Shown here in pieces: positions 57,411-64,000 of a DNA stretch of 64,000 bases; position 1 is the stretch's first letter; each line of letters begins with the position of its first letter. This DNA is from Actinobacteria bacterium OK074 (GTDB lineage: Bacteria > Actinomycetota > Actinomycetes > Streptomycetales > Streptomycetaceae). Where the stretch lies: the NCBI GenBank assembly GCA_001298575.1, contig LJCV01000275.1, positions 1-64,000 of the forward strand. Reading direction: 5' to 3'. Made by a program: the position numbers and the translations under genes. The notes beneath the pieces are model-generated. The model saw nothing but the letters and a program-made list of their open reading frames with translations. It ran no database searches and was not told where the DNA came from.

Positions 57411-58210
57411 CGGGTCCTGCCGGATGGGGTGGGCGGGGAGGCTGGGCGAGAGCGGGGAATTGGCCATGCGCGTGCCCGGGCCGTGGTGCGGGCGGCGGCG
57501 GTGGCACGGTCGTGGCGCCAGCTGGCGAGCTGGGAGGGCAGGATGCTCACCGGCCGGGCCCGGATGCGCCAGCTCGCCGGGACCTCGCCGGGCGGGCGCA
57601 GCAGCGGCTGCCGTTCGGCGAGCGCGGCCGAGAAGGCGGCGACCAGATGCATCGGCGTGTGCGGACTGAACACCGCCTCCCACAGGCGTTCGTCCCGCCC
57701 GTCGCGGTCACCGTGCGCGCCCGCCCACCAGAAGCCGGACCGGTCCGCAGTGGTGCGGTACTGCAGTTCGGCGGAACGGTCGGGATGGGTCGCGGTGTAG
57801 GGGCCGGTGGTCGCGGTGGACCATCCGTGCCCGGCGAGTGGGGCCCATACGTCGGGCGCCGCGACGGGACGGGGCCGGGCGAGGGCGTCGGTGAAGCCGC
57901 CGATGATCTCGACGGGGGTGCGGGGGCCGAAGGTGGCGTGCCAGGCGGGGCCGTCCGCCGGAGTCCCGGAGATGGTCCAGCCGGGCGGGACCACGTGCGT
58001 GGAAAAGGCGATACGGGCGGTGCGGTCGGGGTTTTCGAGCAGGACCTCAAGGTTGGTGCGGCTGGTCCGGTTCTTCCAGCCGCAGGCGTGCAGATACTCG
58101 ATGATGTGCCGCGGATCGCCCGCGCCGGCCAGGTGGCGGGGGGCGACGAGATAGTGCTGTTCGGGGTGTTCACCCCGGCGGGGAGCCCAGCGGGGCCACG
58201 GACGTTTCAA
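57407..58210 (-). CDS. DUF317-domain protein with two repeats
   Basis: 267 residues from TTG 58210, whose TTGA overlaps the upstream stop by 4 bases. Two DUF317 units are seen: YLVAPRHLAGAGDPRHIIEY LHACGWKNRT with PAWHATFGPRTPVEIIGGFT; and DVWAPLAGHGWSTATTGPYT with RLWEAVFSPHTPMHLVAAFS. Trp-x-A-x-F-x-P-x-T-P-x-x-(I/L) is the shared core. A basic tail follows. It is the clearest DUF317 member in the window and lies within the transfer operon, upstream of the coupling-protein gene. Confidence 0.82.
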   Translation of the reverse strand: MKRPWPRWAPRRGEHPEQHYLVAPRHLAGAGDPRHIIEYLHACGWKNRTSRTNLEVLLENPDRTARIAFSTHVVPPGWTISGTPADGPAWHATFGPRTPVEIIGGFTDALARPRPVAAPDVWAPLAGHGWSTATTGPYTATHPDRSAELQYRTTADRSGFWWAGAHGDRDGRDERLWEAVFSPHTPMHLVAAFSAALAERQPLLRPPGEVPASWRIRARPVSILPSQLASWRHDRATAAARTTARARAWPIPRSRPASPPTPSGRTR

Positions 58211-58611
58211 CGGCCGCGTCCCGGCGGCGCCACGGACGTGGGCGGCGGGGGGACGGCGGTCGCCGGGGCGGGGCTGGCGGGCCGGGCGGAGAACTGGGCG
58301 AGGTCCTCGTCCATGTCCTCCAACAGCTCGCCCCACTCACGCAGATCGCGCGCGGCCATGCCGAGGTTGCGCCAGAGCTCGGTTCTCGGTTTGGCATGCC
58401 GCTGGGTGGTGCGGGCCGCGGCGGCGAACACGTCGGCCAGGCGGTTCAGCACACCGTCATCCGGTGCGGTGACGGCTTCGAGGAGTCTGGCCGCGTCCGC
58501 CGCGTCCTGCGGGGACGCTGCGGCGTCCAGTTGCTTGGCCAGCTGCAGCAAGGTCGTGCCGATGGCCCTGACGTCGGCGGGCGTGATCCCGGCGGGCGGG
58601 GAGGTGGGCAA
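58207..58611 (-). CDS. Small helical protein of the transfer operon
   Basis: 134 residues from TTG 58611 (GGAG 10 bases upstream). Mostly helical: ITPADVRAIGTTLLQLAKQL DAAASPQDAADAARLLEAVT; VLNRLADVFAAAARTTQRHA; RDLREWGELLEDMDEDLAQF. A Pro-rich C-terminus ends the protein. The frame is open far upstream without protein-like sequence. It may be a small partner of the following DUF317 protein, whose start overlaps its stop. Confidence 0.68.
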   Translation of the reverse strand: MPTSPPAGITPADVRAIGTTLLQLAKQLDAAASPQDAADAARLLEAVTAPDDGVLNRLADVFAAAARTTQRHAKPRTELWRNLGMAARDLREWGELLEDMDEDLAQFSARPASPAPATAVPPPPTSVAPPGRGR

Positions 58612-58802
58612 AACGTGTGCTCCAGGAGAGGAAGAGAGGGATGGCGGAAGGGGTTGGGCTGCGCCAACTGCGGTACCCAGCCGGTGCGTTGGGACGCTGT
58701 AAAAGCGAGAAGCGGGGGTGCGCCCTGCCGTACGGCCCGGTGCACGGGCAGGGGACAGGGACGGAGACGGGGCTGTCCCGGCGTCGGGCGCAGGCCGGAC
58801 GG

Positions 58803-59414
58803 TCAGCGCTGCGGGTGCACGGGGACGGTGTGCACCCAGGGCGTCAGCCGTTTCGCCGGTTGGGCCGTCCCCGGAGGCCGGGGCATGCGCCGCAGCCCAA
58901 GGTCTTCTTCGAGCCGCCGGCACTCGCGCATCACCGCGCGGAAGTGCTGATGGTGAAGGCGGGCTGGCTTTCCGTCCTCCCGTACCAGGCTCGCGAGAAT
59001 CTCCAGACGGCCCGGGCGCGGGGCGAGTGCCAGCCAGCGGGACGCGTGGTCGTCGCCCGGCGGACTGATCCCGGCGGCGCGCAGCATGCGGCGGTTGACC
59101 TCCCACCGCTCCCCCGCAGTCAGCGGCCGGTCCTCGGGGTGGAGGCGCAGCGAGCAGTGCCAGAGCGGCGAAGGATTCTCCAACACGCCGTGCTCCAGCT
59201 GGTGTTGGCGCACGGGCAGGTCGAGCATGTGGCACCAGTCGCGTGCGGTGTCCGGGCCCCGGTCCGCCCGGGGAAGCAGACCGTCGATGCTGTACCAGTA
59301 GTCGACCAGTTCTTCGCCGGGGATCCGGCGCTCGCCGATGTCGTCGGTGTCGCTGCCGTAGGCGTCCTGGAGCGCGTCGCCCGCGTTCGCGTGCCGGCTC
59401 AGTCGGGCGATCAC
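58803..59414 (-). CDS. Relaxase/mobilization-like protein lacking the HUH histidines
   Basis: 203 residues from GTG 59414 (overlap GTGA). The start VIARLSRHANAGDALQDAYG and the central part PLWHCSLRLHPEDRPLTAGE RWEVNRRML, then SRWLALAPRPGRLEILASLV REDGKPARLHHQHFRAVMRE match the MobA/VirD2-type relaxase domain. Where relaxases have an HxHxxxNLVREDG metal motif, this protein has RLEILASLVREDG, so the metal-binding His pair is gone. The nicking Tyr is also not evident. It may be a structural or regulatory relaxase paralogue, with a true relaxase elsewhere on the element. Confidence 0.65.
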   Translation of the reverse strand: MIARLSRHANAGDALQDAYGSDTDDIGERRIPGEELVDYWYSIDGLLPRADRGPDTARDWCHMLDLPVRQHQLEHGVLENPSPLWHCSLRLHPEDRPLTAGERWEVNRRMLRAAGISPPGDDHASRWLALAPRPGRLEILASLVREDGKPARLHHQHFRAVMRECRRLEEDLGLRRMPRPPGTAQPAKRLTPWVHTVPVHPQR

Positions 59415-59836
59415 CGGCTGCCTCCGGGCCCGTCGGTGGCGTGGATCAGCTGGTCGGTGGCGGTCAGTCCGTACCAGTCCCCCTCCGTCGAACCGTGCGC
59501 CGGGAGCTGCGGCAGCAACTCGCGGGTCAGCGCGTCGAAATAGGCGACGCAGTCGGGACAGGGCAGGCCGGCGTGGATGAGGTAGCGCGGATGCGCGGTG
59601 ACGAACGTCCGCTCTCCGCCGCCCTGGACACGGATACGCCAGCCGTCTTCGCCCGTCGGTACATGCCACGAAGGAGCGACGACGGTGGCGACATCGGCGG
59701 CCAGCTCTCCGTCGAGGCTTCCACGGACGACCACGACGGGTTCGCCGGCAACGAAGTGGTCGTGCGACACGCGCCGCTTCGGGGTGACGGAGTCCGTCGC
59801 GTGGTTCTGTCGGGGCAGGCCGTGGCGGTCGGTCAT
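59411..59836 (-). CDS. Hypothetical operon protein
   Basis: 141 residues from ATG 59836, overlapping both neighbours by 4 bases. The sequence RVSHDHFVAGEPVVVVRGSL DGELAADVAT; GWRIRVQGGGERTFVTAHPR; YLIHAGLPCPDCVAYFDALT has a CPDC motif that could be a small zinc or redox site. The end, WYGLTATDQLIHATDGPGG, is unremarkable. No family recognised. Confidence 0.7.
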   Translation of the reverse strand: MTDRHGLPRQNHATDSVTPKRRVSHDHFVAGEPVVVVRGSLDGELAADVATVVAPSWHVPTGEDGWRIRVQGGGERTFVTAHPRYLIHAGLPCPDCVAYFDALTRELLPQLPAHGSTEGDWYGLTATDQLIHATDGPGGSR

Positions 59837-60558
59837 CGCGACCGTCCCGGAGGCGAGGACGGGGGCGTGGGGGACGGCCATTGCGGACGCGAGGATGCCT
59901 TGCGGGAACGCAGGAGGGTGCCGTCGGACTGCCGGATCGTCACGCTGAAGTCCAGTTTCTCCAGCTTGTGGACGGCTCGGCGTGTCCAGCGGAGTGCGTC
60001 CGTTCCCGTGACGGTGTCCGGGAGGTGGCACTGCCCGGTGACCGGGTCGAGGAGGAATCGTTCCTCCGCGATCAGCAACGACACGGCACGGTCGTGGAAG
60101 GAGGTGACGCGGGGCCTGCTCTGGGCGTCGAGGACGACATGGACCGGCATGCCGGGGCCGGGGCTGGCCTGGGTCCGTGCCTTCGCGGCGGCAACCCGGT
60201 AGGCAAAGAGCTGGCGCTGCCGCACGCGTGCGGCGGCGCGCACGGGATCGGCGGGGACCGTGATGGCTCTGGGCGCGATGACGCCCCGGGTGTGATGGTG
60301 GCGGATACCGGCGGGCAGGAGCGGCGCCACGATGAACTCGCGGCGGCGGTCCGGGAGGTCCACGACGTACAGCTGCAGGCCGTGGGGGGAGGTGAGCACA
60401 CACCGCTGACCTGTGGTGACGGAGATGTGCGCGAGTGGGCCGCTGTCCCACAGGCGGTTGCTGGCCGGGTCCGTGACCATGTCGGTCGGGTGCGGGTCGG
60501 CCTGCCAGCGGCCGGGGATACGGGCGGCGAGTTCCTGGGCGAAGGACGTCAGGTGCAA
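59833..60558 (-). CDS. Hypothetical operon protein
   Basis: 241 residues. The N-terminal part (SFAQELAARIPGRWQADPHP; ISVTTGQRCVLTSPHGLQLY; VVDLPDRRREFIVAPLLPAG) looks beta-rich. The centre is basic and helical (PVRAAARVRQRQLFAYRVAA), and the C-terminal part is again strand-rich (SFHDRAVSLLIAEERFLLDP; LEKLDFSVTIRQSDGTLLRS). No recognised family or catalytic motif. The stop overlaps the next gene's ATG. Confidence 0.7.
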   Translation of the reverse strand: MHLTSFAQELAARIPGRWQADPHPTDMVTDPASNRLWDSGPLAHISVTTGQRCVLTSPHGLQLYVVDLPDRRREFIVAPLLPAGIRHHHTRGVIAPRAITVPADPVRAAARVRQRQLFAYRVAAAKARTQASPGPGMPVHVVLDAQSRPRVTSFHDRAVSLLIAEERFLLDPVTGQCHLPDTVTGTDALRWTRRAVHKLEKLDFSVTIRQSDGTLLRSRKASSRPQWPSPTPPSSPPGRSR

Positions 60559-60605
60559 GGGGGTCCGGGTGTTCTCGTCGAGTCGGCTCGGTGTCGGTGC
60601 AGAGG

Positions 60606-61100
60606 TCAGCGGAAGGGGTTTTCCAGACGGTCGGCGTCCGTGGCCGCGGCCAGCAGTTCGGGCAGGTCAGTGGCCTCGGCGTCGCGCTGGTCGAGCCACC
60701 ACCCGGCCCGGGTGACGGTGCGGATCTTCTCCTCCAGGACCGCCCAGTCGGCCTCGTCCCAGCTGCCCTCGCTCACCAGCACGCCGTAGGCGGCGGTGAC
60801 GAGCTGGTGGCGGGAGCGTTCGGCCCAGGCGAGGGCCTTTTCGGGTCCTTCGAGCGGCGGCATGTCGAACTGCGCGGCCCACGCGGTGGCGGCCCGCTGT
60901 TCCTCGGCGCGCTTGGCGGCCAGCCACTCCTCCTTGCCGGCACTGTCCTTCTCGCGGGAGGTCCTCCAGCAGTCGGTGCAGTCACGTTCCTGCAGCCAGC
61001 GGGCGAAGGAGGCACGCCTGTCGGCGGGGCGGTCAGACAGGTCACGATCGTGTTCGTGTCCACAGCGGTGGACGATGGTCCAGGTCTTACGGACTGCCAC
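60606..61100 (-). CDS. Small protein with a putative zinc ribbon
   Basis: 164 residues from GTG 61100. The start VHRCGHEHDRDLSDRPADRR ... RDCTDCW gives CxH and CxxC pairs about 30 residues apart, resembling a zinc-binding ribbon. A charged coiled-coil-like helix follows (EKDSAGKEEWLAAKRAEEQR AATAWAAQFD), then a helical C-terminus (EKALAWAERSRHQLVTAAYG). Such small ribbon proteins are frequent beside conjugation genes. Function unknown. Confidence 0.72.
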   Translation of the reverse strand: MAVRKTWTIVHRCGHEHDRDLSDRPADRRASFARWLQERDCTDCWRTSREKDSAGKEEWLAAKRAEEQRAATAWAAQFDMPPLEGPEKALAWAERSRHQLVTAAYGVLVSEGSWDEADWAVLEEKIRTVTRAGWWLDQRDAEATDLPELLAAATDADRLENPFR

Positions 61101-61134
61101 GTGGTTGTTCCTGCTTTCTGTCTTCTGCGTCGTC

Positions 61135-62931
61135 TCAGCGTGTCCTGCGGATGGCGTCTGTGGCCGCCGTGGCGATGGCGACGGGAGCGCTGGAGGGCTG
61201 GGGCAGGTGCAGCACAGTGGTCCCCGGCAAGTGGCGGGACTCCGCGGTGAGGGTGAGCTGGAGTACGGCGCAGCCGGCGGTCGTGAGCTGCTTGACGCGG
61301 GTGACGGCTTGAGCGGTTTCGTCGCTGCCGTACCGGGCGTCGGTGACGATCACGAGGAGGCGGCCGGCGCCGGGGCGGCTGAGTTCGAGGCCGTGGTCGA
61401 GTGCGTCGATGGCGTCGCCGAGGTTGTGGTCGCCGCCGTTGGCATCGAACGTCGTCACGCGCTCTGGTGCTCGGTGGGTGGGTCGGGTCAATGCGGTCAG
61501 GTGCTCGTCATAGGCGATGGTGGCGGTAAGGGAGTCGGGGTCGGTCAGGGCTGCTGCGCGTGCCACGATCCAGGCAGCGGACGCGACGGGCGCGCAGGCG
61601 GCATGCATGGAGCCGGAGACGTCGACGGCGATACCCACACGCAGCGGTGGGGTGGGGGAGTTCCGGCGGCGGGTGTGGGTGAACGGTTCCGCGGTGGGGA
61701 GCGACCCGGCCGCGCGCTGAGCGTCGCGGGCGAGGGCCGCGCGCATGTTGAGGCGGCCGGGCGGGGTGGGGCTGGTGGTCCGCTCCTCGGTCCGCTCGCG
61801 ATAGGCGGCGGCACGCAGGGCGCGGCTCAGGCGCGCGGCGGCACTCTGCTCGGCGGCGGTGGGCCTGCGGGTGCCTGTGACCGGGTTGGCGTAGGGCGCC
61901 GGTGTGCCGTCGGGGGTGACGGTGGTGCCACGGGCGTTGAAGACCGACTTGGCGGTGGCGGCGGCTTTACGTCGCTGGCCGGCCCGCTGGGCGCGGTCCT
62001 GAGCCTGCGCCTTGGACTGCGCGGCCATGGCGTTGGTCGCTGCGGCCTGTGCCGCGAGGTCGGCGGCGTCGGTGGCTGCCGTGCTGTCCATGACGACCCC
62101 CACGGCGCCCGACAGCAGATCGGCGAGGCCCCCCGGCACAGGCAGGTTGGGGGCCGCGGTGTCCAGAGCGTCGCACCACTCCTGGGCGTGCGCGAGCATG
62201 GTCGTGGCGTCGTGGTCGGCGCACTGGTGAGCTGCGGTCCAGATGCGGGTGAGTGTGGCCAGCAGGTCTGCGCCCAGCACCTTTTCGCACAGATCGGCGA
62301 CGGCCCGGGTCTCGCCGGCGTCCAGGATGCCGACGTCACGGCGGCCGAGGACCAGGGCCGCCACGGCGGCGGCGTGCTCGATGCCCTGGAGGGTGGGGTG
62401 GGCGATGTCGGGCATGACCAGAGTTCGGGCACTGGTGCGCAGGTACGTACGGTCCGTGGGCCACGCGATCAGGTGTGCGCCTTCGACACGGCTCTCCTCC
62501 AGCAGGAGCGCGGCCTCGACGACACGGGGGTCCGCTCCGGCAGGCGCCGTCCAGACGGAGTGGGCCGCGTGCGCGGCCTCGTGGACGAACACTCCCCAGG
62601 CGGCGGGATACCGCTCCTCGTCGCCCACGATCCGCGGATGGATCTCGTGGGGCTGGAGAGGTGCGAACAGACCGGCGTCGAACTCGATCTCCGCCAGGCC
62701 GGGGAAGAATGCGGCCGGTGCGCCGCTGCGCGTGCCGGGGCGGCAGGTGACGAGGAGGTCCTGGCGGCCGGAGAGGTCGACCAGCCGATCGCCGAGTTCG
62801 GCTCCCACGCGCAGCCACGCGGCCGGGGAGGAACGGGGTTGCGCGGGCGGGGCGCCGTCGTCGTCCCATCGCGCGAGGTCGTCGTCGTCCGGCGTGGTGG
62901 CGGGGAACTGGACGTGGTGGTGGGCGCTCAT
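61135..62931 (-). CDS. vWA-domain protein with an N-terminal HEAAH zincin-like motif
   Basis: 598 residues. The N-terminal domain contains GVFVHEAAHAAHSVW (His117-Glu-Ala-Ala-His121) and a later Glu in LLLEESRVEGAHLIAWPTDR, the pattern of a gluzincin-like metallopeptidase. The middle is Ala/Gln-rich. The C-terminal vWA domain has MIDAS DVSGSMHA (Asp437, Ser439, Ser441), then DANGGDHNLGDAIDALDHGL (MIDAS Thr replaced) and LLVIVTDARYGSDETAQAV. It overlaps the MoxR gene by 4 bases. MoxR-vWA pairs remodel or activate partner proteins; here the vWA protein itself may be the protease. Confidence 0.85.
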   Translation of the reverse strand: MSAHHHVQFPATTPDDDDLARWDDDGAPPAQPRSSPAAWLRVGAELGDRLVDLSGRQDLLVTCRPGTRSGAPAAFFPGLAEIEFDAGLFAPLQPHEIHPRIVGDEERYPAAWGVFVHEAAHAAHSVWTAPAGADPRVVEAALLLEESRVEGAHLIAWPTDRTYLRTSARTLVMPDIAHPTLQGIEHAAAVAALVLGRRDVGILDAGETRAVADLCEKVLGADLLATLTRIWTAAHQCADHDATTMLAHAQEWCDALDTAAPNLPVPGGLADLLSGAVGVVMDSTAATDAADLAAQAAATNAMAAQSKAQAQDRAQRAGQRRKAAATAKSVFNARGTTVTPDGTPAPYANPVTGTRRPTAAEQSAAARLSRALRAAAYRERTEERTTSPTPPGRLNMRAALARDAQRAAGSLPTAEPFTHTRRRNSPTPPLRVGIAVDVSGSMHAACAPVASAAWIVARAAALTDPDSLTATIAYDEHLTALTRPTHRAPERVTTFDANGGDHNLGDAIDALDHGLELSRPGAGRLLVIVTDARYGSDETAQAVTRVKQLTTAGCAVLQLTLTAESRHLPGTTVLHLPQPSSAPVAIATAATDAIRRTR

Positions 62932-63962
62932 CGCGAGCGGCCCCGGTGCGCGGAGCCGGTGCTGCCCGGGGGCTGCCGGACGGCCGAGGCGGAAAGCTGC
63001 TTGCCGAGGGTGAGGGGCGCGACCTCCTTGACGCCGACAGTCTTGATGACGGCGGCGGCGACGGCGTCGCGATCCTCCACAGGAGCGATGCCGACCAGGT
63101 TCGCCAGCGCGGCTTTGGTGCCGAGGACGGCCTCGGTCCTCTGATAGCTCAGCAGTTCCCGCAGTTGGGGGGCCCAGCCCAGCTCGCCGAGTTCGACTTG
63201 GCGGGAGAGGTGTCGGGCGACCCGGACCACCCGGGCATCGATCCTCAAGGCCAGGGCGAGGTCATAGTCCGTGCCGACCTGGATCTGCACGCTGAACCGG
63301 GACGACAGCGCCTCCGTCAACACCGCCCCGTGGACGCCGGGATTGTGGCCCGCCACCACGTAGAAGCCCGGCTCGGCCTTGATGGTCTCGCCCTTGTGGG
63401 CCTTGACCTGGATCTGCCTGCGCCCGTCCATCGCGGGATACAGCGCCGCCAGGACCTTCGGTGAGATCAAGGTGGCATCGTCGATCAGCAGGGCGCGGCC
63501 CTCGGTCATCGCGGTGACCAGCGGACCGTACTGGAAGACGTAGGCTCCCGCGTCGTCCTGCGTGTACTCGCCGATCAAGTCGCCGACCGTGGTGTCGCCG
63601 TCACCGGCGACGGTGAGCAGGTCCTCGAACGCCGCCTCGACCAGACTCGTCTTGCCGGTGCCCGGAGGGCCGTAGAGCAGCAGCGGCACGTCGGCGTCGC
63701 GCAAGCGATTCAACGCCTCGACGTCGGGCAGATCGGCCAGCTCCCGGGGGTGGTAGAGCTGGCCCCCCGTGCGGCGGATCGGGCCGGTCTGCCTGGGCGT
63801 GGCTGCTGCGGGAATGGTCGTGCGGGCCGTGGCCGCCTGGGCGCGGGGAGAGTGGGTGCCCGGTGGGCTGATCACAGCGGTCTGCGCGGCTGCGGCGGTT
63901 TTCGCGTTCGCGCGGAACTCCGGTTGTCCGGTTCCGCCTTGGTCGGCCTCGGATCGTCGCAC
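62928..63962 (-). CDS. MoxR/CbbQ-type AAA ATPase (start may lie beyond the window)
   Basis: 344 residues from GTG 63962, but the frame stays open to the right edge, so the true start may be outside. The AAA core has Walker A LLLYGPPGTGKTSLVEA (98-105), Walker B ALLIDDATLIS with D-D in place of D-E, sensor-type FYVVAGHNPGVHGAVL and arginine-finger region EALSSRFSVQIQVGTDYDLA. MoxR ATPases work with a vWA partner to mature or activate other proteins. The coupled vWA gene follows directly. Its target on the element is unknown. Confidence 0.85.
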   Translation of the reverse strand: MRRSEADQGGTGQPEFRANAKTAAAAQTAVISPPGTHSPRAQAATARTTIPAAATPRQTGPIRRTGGQLYHPRELADLPDVEALNRLRDADVPLLLYGPPGTGKTSLVEAAFEDLLTVAGDGDTTVGDLIGEYTQDDAGAYVFQYGPLVTAMTEGRALLIDDATLISPKVLAALYPAMDGRRQIQVKAHKGETIKAEPGFYVVAGHNPGVHGAVLTEALSSRFSVQIQVGTDYDLALALRIDARVVRVARHLSRQVELGELGWAPQLRELLSYQRTEAVLGTKAALANLVGIAPVEDRDAVAAAVIKTVGVKEVAPLTLGKQLSASAVRQPPGSTGSAHRGRSR

Positions 63963-64000
63963 CAGGGTGAGGGCGGCGTTGCGGACGGCGCCGTGGGAGT

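Larger units (their letters stand above)
41946..64000. mobile_element. Left part of an integrative conjugative element or integrated plasmid
   Basis: From the second tRNA-Thr site onward the genes are those of a large actinobacterial conjugative element: DUF317 proteins, DnaB-N-like proteins, C5 methyltransferase, PAPS-reductase-like protein, VirD4/TraG coupling protein, relaxase-like protein, and vWA and MoxR proteins. Nearly all lie on the minus strand with 4-base overlaps. A VirD4-type coupling protein rather than a TraB/FtsK-type translocase points to a type IV secretion system and not a classical pSAM2-like AICE. Integrase, relaxase and remaining transfer genes are not in view. Confidence 0.7.

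Noticed and set aside
41946..64000. Classification as a classical pSAM2/SLP1-like AICE
   Set aside because: No TraB/FtsK translocase, RepSA or KorSA-type gene is seen; the VirD4-type coupling protein points to a type IV secretion element instead.

Overview
The window is chromosomal DNA of a Streptomyces-type actinomycete. GC is very high with strong G/C third-position bias. Gene families typical of the genus are present: a SARP-type regulator, ANTAR regulators, a SigB/F/G-family sigma factor, an NLP-like secreted protein, DUF317 proteins, and 4-base stop/start overlaps in operons. No rRNA, complete tRNA or CRISPR array is present.

Bases 1-33,600 look like long-resident chromosome. In order they hold: a truncated SARP regulator, a family 2 glycosyltransferase, a LacI regulator, a secreted NPP1-like protein, a YajQ-type protein and an AviRa-like rRNA methyltransferase. 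Next is an ImmA-like protease / membrane protein / Nudix / XRE-regulator module, then a DesA3-like desaturase with its reductase. Three ANTAR proteins surround a general-stress-type sigma factor, followed by a membrane-anchored Mrr-like nuclease. A glycosyl- or glycerophospho-transferase-like gene is split by 17 copies of a 7-bp repeat and looks phase-variable. A four-gene minus-strand operon encodes two unknown proteins, a TPR-CHAT protease and a STAND (NB-ARC/TPR) NTPase; three small genes diverge from it. A Tat-exported ceramidase-like enzyme and a degraded response regulator close this part.

From about 33,690 the composition drops and the DNA becomes a composite island. Two 44-bp direct repeats (35,227 and 41,946), each the 3' end of a tRNA-Thr(CGU) gene followed by a hairpin, mark attachment sites of at least two elements accreted at one tRNA. 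The first, about 6.7 kb, carries a DUF262 protein and a HipA-like kinase. The rest of it is decayed: a Nudix gene, a TPR regulator tail and a HAD fragment, plus an intact-looking IS630-family insertion sequence with TA target duplication.

The second element runs from 41,946 past the window end. Its left end has a protein of four tandem helix-turn-helix repeats and a PD-(D/E)XK/DUF5655 protein. After a strong bidirectional terminator, a single minus-strand gene series runs in from the right edge: MoxR ATPase, vWA protein, several small unknowns, a relaxase-like protein without the HUH histidines, DUF317 proteins, a VirD4/TraG coupling protein, helical/winged-helix proteins, a secreted protein, a PAPS-reductase-like protein, a C5 cytosine methyltransferase and DnaB-N-like proteins. 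This is the maintenance, modification and conjugation part of an integrative conjugative element or integrated plasmid. Its integrase and the complete tRNA-Thr are expected beyond the right edge.

Start codons were chosen from ribosome binding sites and overlaps. Family names come from motifs seen by eye; no database search was run.
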